Source: Clostridium sp. (GTDB lineage: Bacteria; Bacillota; Clostridia; Lachnospirales; Lachnospiraceae). From it: a stretch of 56,126 nucleotides of DNA. The stretch lies in contig JAMPGS010000003.1 in the NCBI GenBank assembly GCA_023663815.1, forward strand, positions 1 to 56,126. Reading direction: 5' to 3'. The notes beneath the pieces are model-generated. The model searched no databases, was not told where the DNA came from, and saw only the letters and a program-made list of their open reading frames with translations. The position numbers and the translations under genes were made by a program. This document shows, piece by piece, positions 43,792-52,362 of the stretch (position 1 is the first letter of the stretch; every line of letters starts with the position of its first letter).

Positions 43792-44706
43792 ATGATAGAA
43801 ATAGCGTTTTGCTTTGACAGTAAAATGGCGGCGGCAGCTTGCGTGGCGATTGCAGGCTTGTTAGATTTCAAGCGGGATGAAGAAATTCATTATAGAATTT
43901 CTTGTATTTGCTCAAAAAAAGCGTTTATGTATAAGGAGAAGATAGAGAATATTGTCAAGAAAAGAGACGGGGAAAGCCTAATAGAATTTTATTTGGCGCC
44001 GGAGAAGTTTAATAAAGCCTATGAGGTTAGAGGTATATCTGTAAGTGCATATCTCCGTTTACTATTACACAGAATATTATTAGATAGAGAAAAGGTGATT
44101 TATGCCGATGTAGATATATTTTTTCAGGATAATTTAAAACCTGTTTGGGATAGCAATATTTCTAATTTTTTATTTGCCGGTGTGAAGGGTGCTACGAATT
44201 TTACGGATACATGGGATAAATGCATGGAATTAGATTATGCGGTAGATTTGGAGAGGCTGAAGGGCAATTATATTAATTCCGGTTTGCTGTTTATGAATCT
44301 TGAAAAAATTAGAAAATGGAATCCGGACGAAAAATGGGGTAAAATGGCAGAAAAAAAATATTATTATCAAGATCAGGATATTTTAAATATTACATGTGCA
44401 GGTAAGATTAAATACTTGAATTTACGTTATAATGTACAAGCGCATCTTACGGATAGAGAATTTATAAGGTTTGCCGAGGAAAAAATTTATCCAAAAGAAA
44501 TATGTATGGAAGCTATGCAAAATCCTGCAGTAATACATTATACAGGCCCCAAACCGTGGGATAATCGGGGAGTAAACAGGGGAAAGATATGGTGGGACTA
44601 TGTAGATGGGCAGGAAGATTTGAGCTGTCTTTTTGATAAAAAAAAGATACCTAACAGGAAAACGACGGGATTACTTGGAAAAATTAACAGGCATTTACCT
44701 TTTTAA
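43792..44706 (+). CDS. Glycosyltransferase family 8
   Basis: 304 residues from the ATG at 43792, which gives the usual family start IEIAFCFDSKMAAAACVAI. A GTG at 43768 in the same frame sits only 2 bases after AGGAG and would add 8 residues, so the start is uncertain. VIYADVDIFFQDN holds the DxD metal site (106-108), NSGLLFMNLEK follows, and the C-terminal HYTGPKPWDNRG is the HxxGxxKPW motif. GT8 enzymes are retaining galactosyl- or glucosyltransferases (the LgtC type). It should add one hexose on the cytosolic side. Confidence 0.92.
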   Translation: MIEIAFCFDSKMAAAACVAIAGLLDFKRDEEIHYRISCICSKKAFMYKEKIENIVKKRDGESLIEFYLAPEKFNKAYEVRGISVSAYLRLLLHRILLDREKVIYADVDIFFQDNLKPVWDSNISNFLFAGVKGATNFTDTWDKCMELDYAVDLERLKGNYINSGLLFMNLEKIRKWNPDEKWGKMAEKKYYYQDQDILNITCAGKIKYLNLRYNVQAHLTDREFIRFAEEKIYPKEICMEAMQNPAVIHYTGPKPWDNRGVNRGKIWWDYVDGQEDLSCLFDKKKIPNRKTTGLLGKINRHLPF

Positions 44707-44733
44707 GAATAGCGATAAGGATAAAAAAGATAA

Positions 44734-46068
44734 ATGAAAGAAAACAGGAAGCAGGAGATAATTACATATAGTATAATGCTGGCTATGGGAATAATTTTTT
44801 ATTTGCTTCCCGGAGAGTGGACTAGTATTGAAGCAGATACCGTCAGATATTTGGAGGAAGGCGGAGAGGGGGTTTTGCCGGGATACCCTGCCTTTCTAAT
44901 GGTTTTTAAATCAATATTTTCAGAAGAATATTTTTTAAATGCAGTTGTAATTGTCCAGAGCCTGTTAGCGGTTGTCTGTACATTTTTGTTTGTGCTGGTT
45001 TTAAAAAAGGAATTTGCCTTAAAAGGATGGGAATGTATTTTATTGTATTTATTAAGTATGCTTCCTTTTTCTATTTATCTTCCGGAAGTGGGAATCACGC
45101 ATCAGATTTTAACGGAGGGAATCAGTTATTCTATTTTTTATTTGTTTTTTATTATGGTGATGAAAACGATATGGTCGTTGCAATATAAATGGTATGCCGG
45201 CAGCGTGTTGACGGCGATTTTGCTGGGGTTAATCAGGATTCAAATGTTATTTTTGATGATAATTTGCGCGATCTTGCTGGGCTGGATAATTTTCAAACGG
45301 TTTGGAGGGAAGGCGCTATGTAAAATCGGGGTGTGTTTTTTGGCCTTAGCGGTTGGATTTATTTTGTTACTTGGACAGAAAATATTAAATGGATTTTCGC
45401 AGTTTAGTACGGTGATTATGGCGCGGGGATTTTATGAAGCGGATGAGGAGGATATTAGTTTATTTGATGATGCCATGATGCAGGAAATTTTTGCGGAAAC
45501 TTATAAGCTTGCGGATGAAGGTGAGAGCAGATATGTGTATGCGGAGCCCGGTTTATATATATGGCAGAGTTTGGTTCATGATAGGATGAATATATACGCG
45601 CTGCAGGCTATAGAAGGATATGACGAAAAGCATCCTGAGGAGAGGATCAGAGCGCAGGAGTCCATTTTTTTTGAACTTGGGTTTAAGGTGATGTTAAAGC
45701 ATTTTGACAGATATTTGTATCACACGATAAGATTGATGTTACCCTCTTTTATTGCCACCGTGTTTTTCCAGATAAAGCCGATTTATCTTTTATGTCATTT
45801 TATTGCGTTGTTTATTTATTTGTTTGCAATTTTTGGAAGCGTTATTGTGGGAAGAAAAGGCGGCGACAGAAGAGTAGTAGAAATGTCGTCAGCAATTGTG
45901 TGTATATTAATAGTTATGGTAGTGGGAGTTAATATGCTTTTTATTGGACTGCAGAGATATATGGTGTATGGAATGGGAATATTTTACTGTGCGATGTATT
46001 TACTTTGCAAGGAGATGGGGAAATGCTTGTTGCAAAAAAGCGCTGGAAAAATAAAGAATTTTATGTAA
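44734..46068 (+). CDS. Polytopic membrane protein, GT-C-like
   Basis: 444 residues with about ten membrane helices. SIEADTVRYLEEG after the first helix places acidic residues where GT-C enzymes bind the polyprenyl-phosphate sugar, then LPGYPAFLMVFK resembles the following P-rich loop. An outer loop around 225-300 is rich in Asp and Glu. The ribosome site is weak (AAGG 13 bases upstream). I recognise no defined family. By shape and neighbours it is probably an extracytoplasmic glycosyltransferase for side-chain sugars. Confidence 0.65.
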   Translation: MKENRKQEIITYSIMLAMGIIFYLLPGEWTSIEADTVRYLEEGGEGVLPGYPAFLMVFKSIFSEEYFLNAVVIVQSLLAVVCTFLFVLVLKKEFALKGWECILLYLLSMLPFSIYLPEVGITHQILTEGISYSIFYLFFIMVMKTIWSLQYKWYAGSVLTAILLGLIRIQMLFLMIICAILLGWIIFKRFGGKALCKIGVCFLALAVGFILLLGQKILNGFSQFSTVIMARGFYEADEEDISLFDDAMMQEIFAETYKLADEGESRYVYAEPGLYIWQSLVHDRMNIYALQAIEGYDEKHPEERIRAQESIFFELGFKVMLKHFDRYLYHTIRLMLPSFIATVFFQIKPIYLLCHFIALFIYLFAIFGSVIVGRKGGDRRVVEMSSAIVCILIVMVVGVNMLFIGLQRYMVYGMGIFYCAMYLLCKEMGKCLLQKSAGKIKNFM

Positions 46069-46132
46069 AAGTTTTCAATAAATTTATTTGCTGTTTTTCG
46101 TAAAAAATATATTGAGCAAAAAACGGAGAAGT

Positions 46133-47869
46133 ATGGGTAAAACAGATAGACAAGAATTTTATAAAATATGTGGCATTTTTTTGTTGGCTCTTGCAGTATA
46201 TGGCGTTATTATATCCTTTTTTACAGCTACGGTTTATGTGAATGTGGATGAGGAATTGTATGTTGCGTTGGCGAAATCATTTCATTACTCCGGGCGTTTT
46301 GAAGTAGAAGGGGAATTGGCGGACTACAATTGTGTGCTTTATTCAATGCTGCTTTCTTTGGCTTATTTTGTTTATTCCCCGGAAAGCATTTTATTTGTCA
46401 TGCGGTTCATTGGAGCAGTATGTATGTGTTCTTCCGTATTTCCTATATGGCTTTTGGCACGGAAACTATTGGCAAATACAAAGGAAATACTAATAGTCAG
46501 CGGATTATCCATGTTGATGCCGTATATGTTTGATTGTGTATATTTAATTCAAGAGGTATTAAGTTATCCTTTGTTTTTGTGGAGTTTGTATTTTTTGTAT
46601 CTTGCGCATGAAAGGTTTACGGCCGGGCGGCCGGGCGGATTAGAAACTATAAAATGGTTTGTGGTGGGGGCCGTATTTTCTGTCCTCTGTTTTTTTACAA
46701 AAACTTATTTGTTTTTTATCCCGGTAGTATTTAATTTCAGCTTGTTTTTAGAGGCATGGGGAAAGAAGAAAATAAAAAATGCATTGTGTGTCCTTAGCGT
46801 GTACGATGGCGTTTATTTGGCAGTAACAGGCGCATTATATCTGTTTATTTGGACCGCTAATGGTTTTGTGAAAGGAAGTAATCACTATGCGGGCCAATTT
46901 TTATGGCTGTTTCCCATCACAAAATGGACAATTATTTCAGGAATTGCCTGCCTTATAATATACTTTACTCTGTTAGTAATTAATATGGGCGTCCTGCCAA
47001 TTATTTCTGTGTGGTTTAGCCGGGGAAAATATGAAAAAACGGCGAGATGGTGGTGTGATTTTGTTTTAATATCTATTGCCTTTTTGTTGGTTGAGATTGT
47101 TGTGTTAATTGTGCTGACAGAAGAGGGAGTGCCGACGGTTCCCCATAAATTTTTATTTCGCTATTTTCATATACTGGCGCCACCTGTTTTGATTTTGTTC
47201 ATGAAAAACAGGGGAGAGCCGGATTTTTTGGAAACAAAAGAATTTAGCTTGCTGTCGGTGGGGAGCTGCATGATTACATTTTTTTATTTTTTGTGTATGC
47301 AGGGAAATACGAGACAGGCAATTGCGGACGGCTATTTATATTTGTTGCTTGAGAATGTGACGAAAAATATTTTACCCTACGCGGATGCTATTGTGATTTT
47401 TCTTGCAGGCTGTATATTGGCGGGAATGTCAGCGCTTGCCAGAAGAAAAAAAGAAAGTATTATGAAAGTATTTATCAAGTTTGGGATTATAGGGATTGCT
47501 TTTTTATGGCTGATTAACTGCGTGCAGCTTCCTGTTTATACCAACCTGCTTACAGGAGGAAAAGCTACCCAGAAGGACAGCGTTAAAGTCGCAGAATATT
47601 TAAATGAAAATGAGTATGAATTTATTTATTATGTTGTCACATCAATAGAGGAATCCGATAGTTATGCCAGAAACTTTTATGGATATATGAAACAGCCCCA
47701 TCGGGTTGTTTTTCCGGAAGAACTGGAGCAGATATTAGAAAATGGTGGAAAAAGAAAAGCGGCGTTTCTTGCCCCTACAATTAATGCGGAACAAGAACTG
47801 CAAACATTTCAGTTAAAAAAAGCGGAGTTACAATTGGAAAAGTATACCGTATATTATCAGGAATTTTGA
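46133..47869 (+). CDS. GT-C-like polytopic membrane glycosyltransferase
   Basis: 578 residues from the ATG at 46133 with GGAG 5 bases upstream; an in-frame TTG at 46088 has no ribosome site. About twelve helices are present. After the first, NVDEELYVALAKSFHYSG gives the Asp-Glu pair typical of GT39-type enzymes, and NCVLYSMLLSLAYF follows as the usual loop-to-helix step. The last 80 residues form a small soluble domain outside. It is followed by a strong promoter that begins at its stop codon. Role inferred: transfer of a sugar from a polyprenyl-phosphate donor to the exported glycan, probably using the product of the GT2 at 47937. Confidence 0.75.
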   Translation: MGKTDRQEFYKICGIFLLALAVYGVIISFFTATVYVNVDEELYVALAKSFHYSGRFEVEGELADYNCVLYSMLLSLAYFVYSPESILFVMRFIGAVCMCSSVFPIWLLARKLLANTKEILIVSGLSMLMPYMFDCVYLIQEVLSYPLFLWSLYFLYLAHERFTAGRPGGLETIKWFVVGAVFSVLCFFTKTYLFFIPVVFNFSLFLEAWGKKKIKNALCVLSVYDGVYLAVTGALYLFIWTANGFVKGSNHYAGQFLWLFPITKWTIISGIACLIIYFTLLVINMGVLPIISVWFSRGKYEKTARWWCDFVLISIAFLLVEIVVLIVLTEEGVPTVPHKFLFRYFHILAPPVLILFMKNRGEPDFLETKEFSLLSVGSCMITFFYFLCMQGNTRQAIADGYLYLLLENVTKNILPYADAIVIFLAGCILAGMSALARRKKESIMKVFIKFGIIGIAFLWLINCVQLPVYTNLLTGGKATQKDSVKVAEYLNENEYEFIYYVVTSIEESDSYARNFYGYMKQPHRVVFPEELEQILENGGKRKAAFLAPTINAEQELQTFQLKKAELQLEKYTVYYQEF

Positions 47870-47895
47870 CTATTAAAGAGAATATGTGTTATACT
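47866..47895 (+). promoter_or_regulatory. Internal sigma-A promoter
   Basis: TTGACT (47866-47871), 18-base spacer, TATACT (47890-47895) with TGT directly before it (extended -10). Each hexamer matches 5/6. The -35 overlaps the TGA of the upstream gene. It would start a transcript near 47902, feeding the GT2/DUF2304 pair and the genes after it. Confidence 0.7.
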
Positions 47896-47936
47896 GCAAA
47901 AAGCAGAAGTGAAAATAAAAGTAAAGTGTGGCAATA

Positions 47937-48641
47937 ATGGTAAAGTGCTTAATTATTATTCCAGCTTTTAATGAAGCTGAAAATATTGAGAAAGTAGTAA
48001 GTAATCTGATAGAAAATTATCCACAGTATGATTATGTCATCATCAATGACGGTTCTACTGATGCAACAAAAAAAATTTGCGAAAAAAACAATTATCATAC
48101 ATTGAACCTTCCCATTAATATGGGAATTGGCGGAGCAGTACAAACGGGATATCGGTATGCAAGGGAGAATGATTACGATGTAGCGGTTCAAATTGACGGT
48201 GACGGACAGCACGATGTAGCATTTCTTGGGGATATGCTTGGGCTGATGGAGACGGCAGGCATCGATATTGTGATTGGTTCTCGGTTTGTGGAAAAAGCTG
48301 GATTTCAGTCTTCCCAAATGCGGAGGTTTGGCATTGGCTTTTTAAGCGTGCTCGGATGGCTTTTAACAGGTGTTCGGGTTAGGGATATTACCAGCGGGTA
48401 CCGGATTGTTAATCGCAGGTTTATTCATATTTTTGCCGAGGATTATCCAGCAGATTATCCGGAACCGGAGGCCATGGTTATTGCGGCGGTATATGGCGGG
48501 AAGATTAAGGAATATCCGGTGATTATGAAGGAACGGGAAAAAGGGGAAAGTTCCATAACGCCGAAAAAATCAATTTATTATATGGTAAAAGTGACATTAG
48601 CAATGCTTATCCGGCGTTTGAGCTTCGGTGTCAGGAGGTAA
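47937..48641 (+). CDS. GT2 polyprenyl-phosphate sugar synthase (DPM1-like)
   Basis: 234 residues from the ATG at 47937; a GTG at 47928 in frame is an alternative. It has IIIPAFNEAENIEKVV, IINDGSTDAT, NMGIGGAVQTGYRYA and the metal site QIDGDGQHD (86-93), followed by GSRFVEKAGF and RDITSGYRIVNR. This is the pattern of GT2 enzymes that move a hexose from a nucleotide-sugar to polyprenyl phosphate. It has no C-terminal membrane helices of its own, but the next gene encodes DUF2304, its usual small membrane partner. Its product would serve the GT-C proteins at 38213, 44734 and 46133. Confidence 0.92.
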   Translation: MVKCLIIIPAFNEAENIEKVVSNLIENYPQYDYVIINDGSTDATKKICEKNNYHTLNLPINMGIGGAVQTGYRYARENDYDVAVQIDGDGQHDVAFLGDMLGLMETAGIDIVIGSRFVEKAGFQSSQMRRFGIGFLSVLGWLLTGVRVRDITSGYRIVNRRFIHIFAEDYPADYPEPEAMVIAAVYGGKIKEYPVIMKEREKGESSITPKKSIYYMVKVTLAMLIRRLSFGVRR

Positions 48642-48643
48642 AA

Positions 48644-49039
48644 ATGATTCCTTACGCATTACGCATTACGCTTTCTATAGCAGTAGTCTGCTATTTTGTT
48701 ATTATATTATTTTATTTAAAAAGAAAAATGCTGGAATTGAAATATACGCTGATATGGCTGGCGGCTGGGGCAGTGATGGGAATTATGATTATATTCCCTA
48801 ATCTTTTGGAATGGTTCAGGGAACTGCTTGGCATTGAAAGTAATATGAACGCCTTGTATATTCTTTGTTTTGCATTTATTATTATGATACTTATGACATT
48901 GACATCAATTGTATCCAGACAAATGCTTAAAATCAGAGTGTTAATTCAGGAAATCAGTATGTTAGAAAAACGTATCCATGAGTTGGAAATAGGTACTGCC
49001 AATGCAGGGATGGGGGCTTCGGAGGATATCCAGCATTGA
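48644..49039 (+). CDS. DUF2304 family small membrane protein
   Basis: 131 residues, AGGAGG 5 bases before the ATG and 2 bases after the GT2 stop. Three membrane helices (about 5-25, 33-52, 68-88) are followed by a short coiled coil (MLKIRVLIQEISMLEKRIHE region, about 92-113). DUF2304 proteins are commonly encoded beside DPM1-like GT2s and are thought to anchor them or help flip the lipid-linked sugar; the precise role is not established. The next gene overlaps its last 4 bases. Confidence 0.9.
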   Translation: MIPYALRITLSIAVVCYFVIILFYLKRKMLELKYTLIWLAAGAVMGIMIIFPNLLEWFRELLGIESNMNALYILCFAFIIMILMTLTSIVSRQMLKIRVLIQEISMLEKRIHELEIGTANAGMGASEDIQH

Positions 49040-50244
49040 TAAAGGGAGTAAAGCAGGTTCAAATCAATACCGTATGCAATGCCAGCACAGGCAGACTTAT
49101 GGGTGATATTCAGCGGGAAGCGCTTAGGCAGGGGTATCAAGCAATTTCTTATGTGGGGAGACGGCGTGTATACCCGGACATGCCCTGTGAAAAATTTGGA
49201 AATCCAATTTCTTTTTGGAATCATGTTGCAATCAATACAGTTTTTGATAGACAAGGATACGGCTCTTTTTTTCCTACGAAAAAATTAATTAAAAAACTTG
49301 AGAGAGAAAATCCGGATATCATACATCTGCATAATCTACATGGATATTATTTGAATATTCCTCTTTTGTTCCGTTATTTAAAGCAGGATTTTGCAGGGCG
49401 GTTATTTTGGACTTTTCATGATTGCTGGCCCTTTACAGGCCATTGCCCTTATTTTACAATGGCGGGATGCGAAAAATGGAAAGAGCATTGCCATCATTGT
49501 CCTAAAAAAAGAAGCTATCCCATCAGCCTTTTTTTTGATGCATCAAGAAGGAATTATAAGGACAAAAAGGAAATGTTTGGAAGCCTTCCCAATTTGACGA
49601 TAATCACTCCTTCTATGTGGATGGCGGAGCTTGTACAGGACTCCTTTATGGGGAAATACCCTGTGAGGATAATTCCTAACGGCGTTGATTTGGAGACATT
49701 TTCTTATGTAGGCGATAGAGGTATTTGCCGCAAATATAAAATCCCTGAAGACAAAAAAATTCTTTTGGGGGTAGCAAATATTTGGGATAAACGGAAAGGG
49801 CTTAATGATTTTCAGGAGCTTGCTAAAATATTGCCGGAAGAATACAGGATTTTATTAGTAGGCTTGTCTAAAATTCAGATTAGGAAGATGCCGGAGAATG
49901 TGATTGGTATAGAAAGAACTGAAAATCAAAGAGAGCTGGCGGCGCTCTATTCGCTGGCGGAAATATTTATCAATCCATCTTTGGAAGAGTCGTTTTCTCT
50001 CGTAACGGTGGAGGCTTTTGCCTGCGGAACACCGGTTATTGTGCTTAATACCAGCGCGGTTGGAGAGCTGGTAAATAAGGAAAATGGCATTGTACTTAAC
50101 GGACATAGTGCAAAAGAGTATTTGGAAGCGGTTAAAAAGCTGGAAAAAATGGGATTAGACAGAAAAAAAGTAGCAATGACCGCTGAAAAGTATGAACACA
50201 ATAGGACGGCGAAGCAGATAGTAAATTTGTATAAGGAATGTTAA
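49036..50244 (+). CDS. Glycosyltransferase family 4 (TTG start)
   Basis: 402 residues. The only start that includes the family N-terminus KQVQINTVCNASTGRLMGDI is TTG at 49036, overlapping the DUF2304 stop as TTGA; GGAGG lies 11 bases upstream. The usual N-terminal substrate loop is followed by HLHNLHGYYLNI and WTFHDCWPFTGHCPYF, with a Cys/His-rich segment (CEKWKEHCHHCP) like the one in the 32804 protein, and then the donor motif EESFSLVTVEAFACGTP. This subgroup includes many colanic-acid WcaL-like and exopolysaccharide transferases. TTG and stop overlap suggest low expression linked to DUF2304. Confidence 0.9.
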   Translation: MIKGVKQVQINTVCNASTGRLMGDIQREALRQGYQAISYVGRRRVYPDMPCEKFGNPISFWNHVAINTVFDRQGYGSFFPTKKLIKKLERENPDIIHLHNLHGYYLNIPLLFRYLKQDFAGRLFWTFHDCWPFTGHCPYFTMAGCEKWKEHCHHCPKKRSYPISLFFDASRRNYKDKKEMFGSLPNLTIITPSMWMAELVQDSFMGKYPVRIIPNGVDLETFSYVGDRGICRKYKIPEDKKILLGVANIWDKRKGLNDFQELAKILPEEYRILLVGLSKIQIRKMPENVIGIERTENQRELAALYSLAEIFINPSLEESFSLVTVEAFACGTPVIVLNTSAVGELVNKENGIVLNGHSAKEYLEAVKKLEKMGLDRKKVAMTAEKYEHNRTAKQIVNLYKEC

Positions 50245-51152
50245 TGAATAAAGATATTAGCGTGATATTAGTAAATTATAATGGAAAAAAATATAATGAT
50301 AAATGTATTGTTTCTATTTTAAATAGCACGCTTAAGGAACGGATACAGGTGGTGGTGGTAGACAATGCTTCTACTGATGATTCGTTGCTTGAACTGGAGA
50401 ATCATTGGAGAGATAATGAGCAGGTGTTTATTTTGCCTTTGAATAAGAATTATGGTTTTTCAAAAGCCAATAATGAAGGTATTAAATGGGCGATTGAACA
50501 GAAGAGTACTTATTATTTACTCTTAAATAATGATACCGAAATAGAAGCAGATGCGATTGAGAAGATGCTTAATTGCTGTCGGCAGGCGGAAAGCATTGTG
50601 GTGCCGAAAATATTATATGCGGATAAGCCTGATAAGGTTTGGTGTGCCGGGGGGGCGTTTTCGCCAGTTATCAAAAAGCCGTTTCAACGAGGAGATGGGG
50701 AAGTAGATTCAGGGCAGTATGATAAAGATGAAAAATGCGATTTTGCGAACGGCTGCTGCATGTTGCTCTCAAAGCAGATAATAGAAGCGCTAGGGTTTTT
50801 GGAAGAAAAATTTTTTCTGTATTACGAGGATACTGAGTACAGTCTGCGCGCCGGGGAGAGAGGCGTTCCTATCAGGTATTGCGCGGGGGCAAAGGTGTAT
50901 CATAAAGTAAACGGCTCTACAGGAGGAAATGAAAAACCGGCGAATGGTTACTATATTACAAGGAACTGGCTGTTGTGCAATAAAATGCACATGAAGCGGA
51001 GCCGCTTTTTTCTGTTTTGTTTTTATTTTTTGCTAAATAGACTTGCTTGGATATTGATTTGGGGTGTTCAGGGAAAAAATAGCATGGTGAAAGCTGTTTT
51101 TAGGGGAATCAGCGATTTTAGGAATAATAAGTTCGGAGCGTATATAATGTGA
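50244..51152 (+). CDS. Glycosyltransferase family 2 (rhamnosyl/galactofuranosyl-type)
   Basis: 302 residues from the ATG at 50244, sharing one base with the previous stop and preceded by AAGGA at 6 bases; the in-frame ATG at 50238 lies too close to that site. It has ISVILVNYNGKKYNDKCI, VVVDNASTDDS, NKNYGFSKANNEGI and the metal site LLNNDTEIE, followed by NGCCMLLSKQIIE and YYEDTEYSLRAG. This is the WbbL/RfbF-like branch of GT2, which transfers rhamnose or galactofuranose. The donor is not certain. A 102-base gap with a promoter and a tiny reading frame follows. Confidence 0.9.
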   Translation: MNKDISVILVNYNGKKYNDKCIVSILNSTLKERIQVVVVDNASTDDSLLELENHWRDNEQVFILPLNKNYGFSKANNEGIKWAIEQKSTYYLLLNNDTEIEADAIEKMLNCCRQAESIVVPKILYADKPDKVWCAGGAFSPVIKKPFQRGDGEVDSGQYDKDEKCDFANGCCMLLSKQIIEALGFLEEKFFLYYEDTEYSLRAGERGVPIRYCAGAKVYHKVNGSTGGNEKPANGYYITRNWLLCNKMHMKRSRFFLFCFYFLLNRLAWILIWGVQGKNSMVKAVFRGISDFRNNKFGAYIM

Positions 51153-51173
51153 TGCTCTGGAATGGAGATTAAT

Positions 51174-51236
51174 ATGAGAAGTTTGCAATCATATGGTATT
51201 TTTGGTATACTCAAAATGGATGTATGTGGAAAATAG
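51174..51236 (+). CDS. 20-codon small reading frame in a promoter-containing gap
   Basis: The ATG at 51174 has GGAG 6 bases upstream, and the frame reads MRSLQSYGIFGILKMDVCGK before TAG. The internal promoter (51183-51211) lies inside it. It could be the remnant of a deleted gene whose start signals survive, a tiny peptide, or chance. No family is recognised. Confidence 0.25.
   Translation: MRSLQSYGIFGILKMDVCGK
51183..51211 (+). promoter_or_regulatory. Internal promoter before the GT4 at 51255
   Basis: TTGCAA (51183-51188), 17-base spacer, TATACT (51206-51211) preceded by TGG (extended -10). The -35 matches 4/6 and the -10 matches 5/6. The next start is 43 bases downstream. Confidence 0.55.
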
Positions 51237-51254
51237 AATTATCGGGAATGGGCA

Positions 51255-52355
51255 ATGAAAAAGGGATATTACATTCATTTTGATGCAAAGCTTACGCCGG
51301 GCGTGGGGAAAAAAATTGATATGCAGATATCGGAACTGCGTAAGTTTTACAAGGTGGCGGAAATTAATATACGGGGGGAAGAGGTACCTATATTAAAAAG
51401 GGTACGGCGTTTATTGCCCGGCGGCGCAATAGAGAGGACCTATCAAGAGGCGCTGGCGCAGATGGAGAATCCTTCGTTTGTTTATGTGCGGCGGGCCACC
51501 GCGGACAAGAATTATGTTAGTTTTTTTAAGAATATCAAGGAACGATGGCCGGATTGTAAAGTTATTATAGAAATTTTCACATATCCGTATGACAGGGATG
51601 AATTTTTAAAATTTTTTGCATGGCCGTATTTTTTTAAAGAGATTTATCATCGTAAAAATTTAAAAAAATATGTTGACAGATATGTGACGTATTCGGAGGA
51701 TGAAAAGATTTTTGACGTCCCTGCAATACCCACGGGCAATGGTATTTTGGTGGATAACGTAAAATTGCCGCAGATTTGCGGGGAGAAGGAAGATACGGTT
51801 CGGCTGATAGCCGTAGCGTTTATGCAAAGACATCACGGATATGAGAGAGTAATCGAGGGGCTGCATAAATATTATCAAAAAGGAAACACAAGAAAAGTAG
51901 TCTGTTACTTGGTGGGAGATGGGCCTGAAAAGAGCAGGTATCAAAAGCTGGTTCGGAAATATGGACTTGAGGAGCGCGTTATATTTTATCCAACTTTATT
52001 AAAGGAAAAGCTTGACGAGGTGTATGAAAAAGGCGATGTTGCGTTGTCCTCTCTTGGCTGGTATAAGGATGGGATTCAGATGGAGAATACTTTAAAAAGC
52101 AAAGAATATATGGCGAAAGGACTTCCCATGGTTTCATGCTGCAGGCTGTATGGCATTGATAAGGATTATCCCTTTGTCTGTCAGATGCCAAATGATAATT
52201 CCCCAATTGATATTGAAAAAGTATTGCGTTTTTATGATGAATTGTCCAAGAGCTATTCAAGGAGAGAAATGCAGAATTTTATTAGAAATTATGCGAAAAA
52301 AGTGGTGGATATGTCGGTGGTAATGAAACCGGTTGTAGATTTTATTGAGGCTTGA
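51255..52355 (+). CDS. Glycosyltransferase family 4-like
   Basis: 366 residues. The N-terminal half is divergent (GYYIHFDAKLTPGVGKKIDMQI). The C-terminal half shows the GT-B donor domain: AVAFMQRHHGYERVIEGL, YLVGDGPEKSRYQKL, VIFYPTLLKEKLDEVYEKGD and ENTLKSKEYMAKGLPMV. The last resembles the E-x7-E motif with the first Glu kept and the second replaced by Lys-Glu further on. It probably acts in the same repeat-unit pathway. Overall similarity to named enzymes is low. It is the first gene after the internal promoter at 51183. Confidence 0.78.
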   Translation: MKKGYYIHFDAKLTPGVGKKIDMQISELRKFYKVAEINIRGEEVPILKRVRRLLPGGAIERTYQEALAQMENPSFVYVRRATADKNYVSFFKNIKERWPDCKVIIEIFTYPYDRDEFLKFFAWPYFFKEIYHRKNLKKYVDRYVTYSEDEKIFDVPAIPTGNGILVDNVKLPQICGEKEDTVRLIAVAFMQRHHGYERVIEGLHKYYQKGNTRKVVCYLVGDGPEKSRYQKLVRKYGLEERVIFYPTLLKEKLDEVYEKGDVALSSLGWYKDGIQMENTLKSKEYMAKGLPMVSCCRLYGIDKDYPFVCQMPNDNSPIDIEKVLRFYDELSKSYSRREMQNFIRNYAKKVVDMSVVMKPVVDFIEA

Positions 52356-52362
52356 AAACATC

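Noticed and set aside
46088..46132. TTG start extending the GT-C gene upstream
   Set aside because: No ribosome site, while the ATG at 46133 has GGAG at ideal distance.
47894..47906. CTGC-AAAAA-GCAG hairpin as an attenuator
   Set aside because: The stem is only 4 bp with no T-run and overlaps the likely transcription start.
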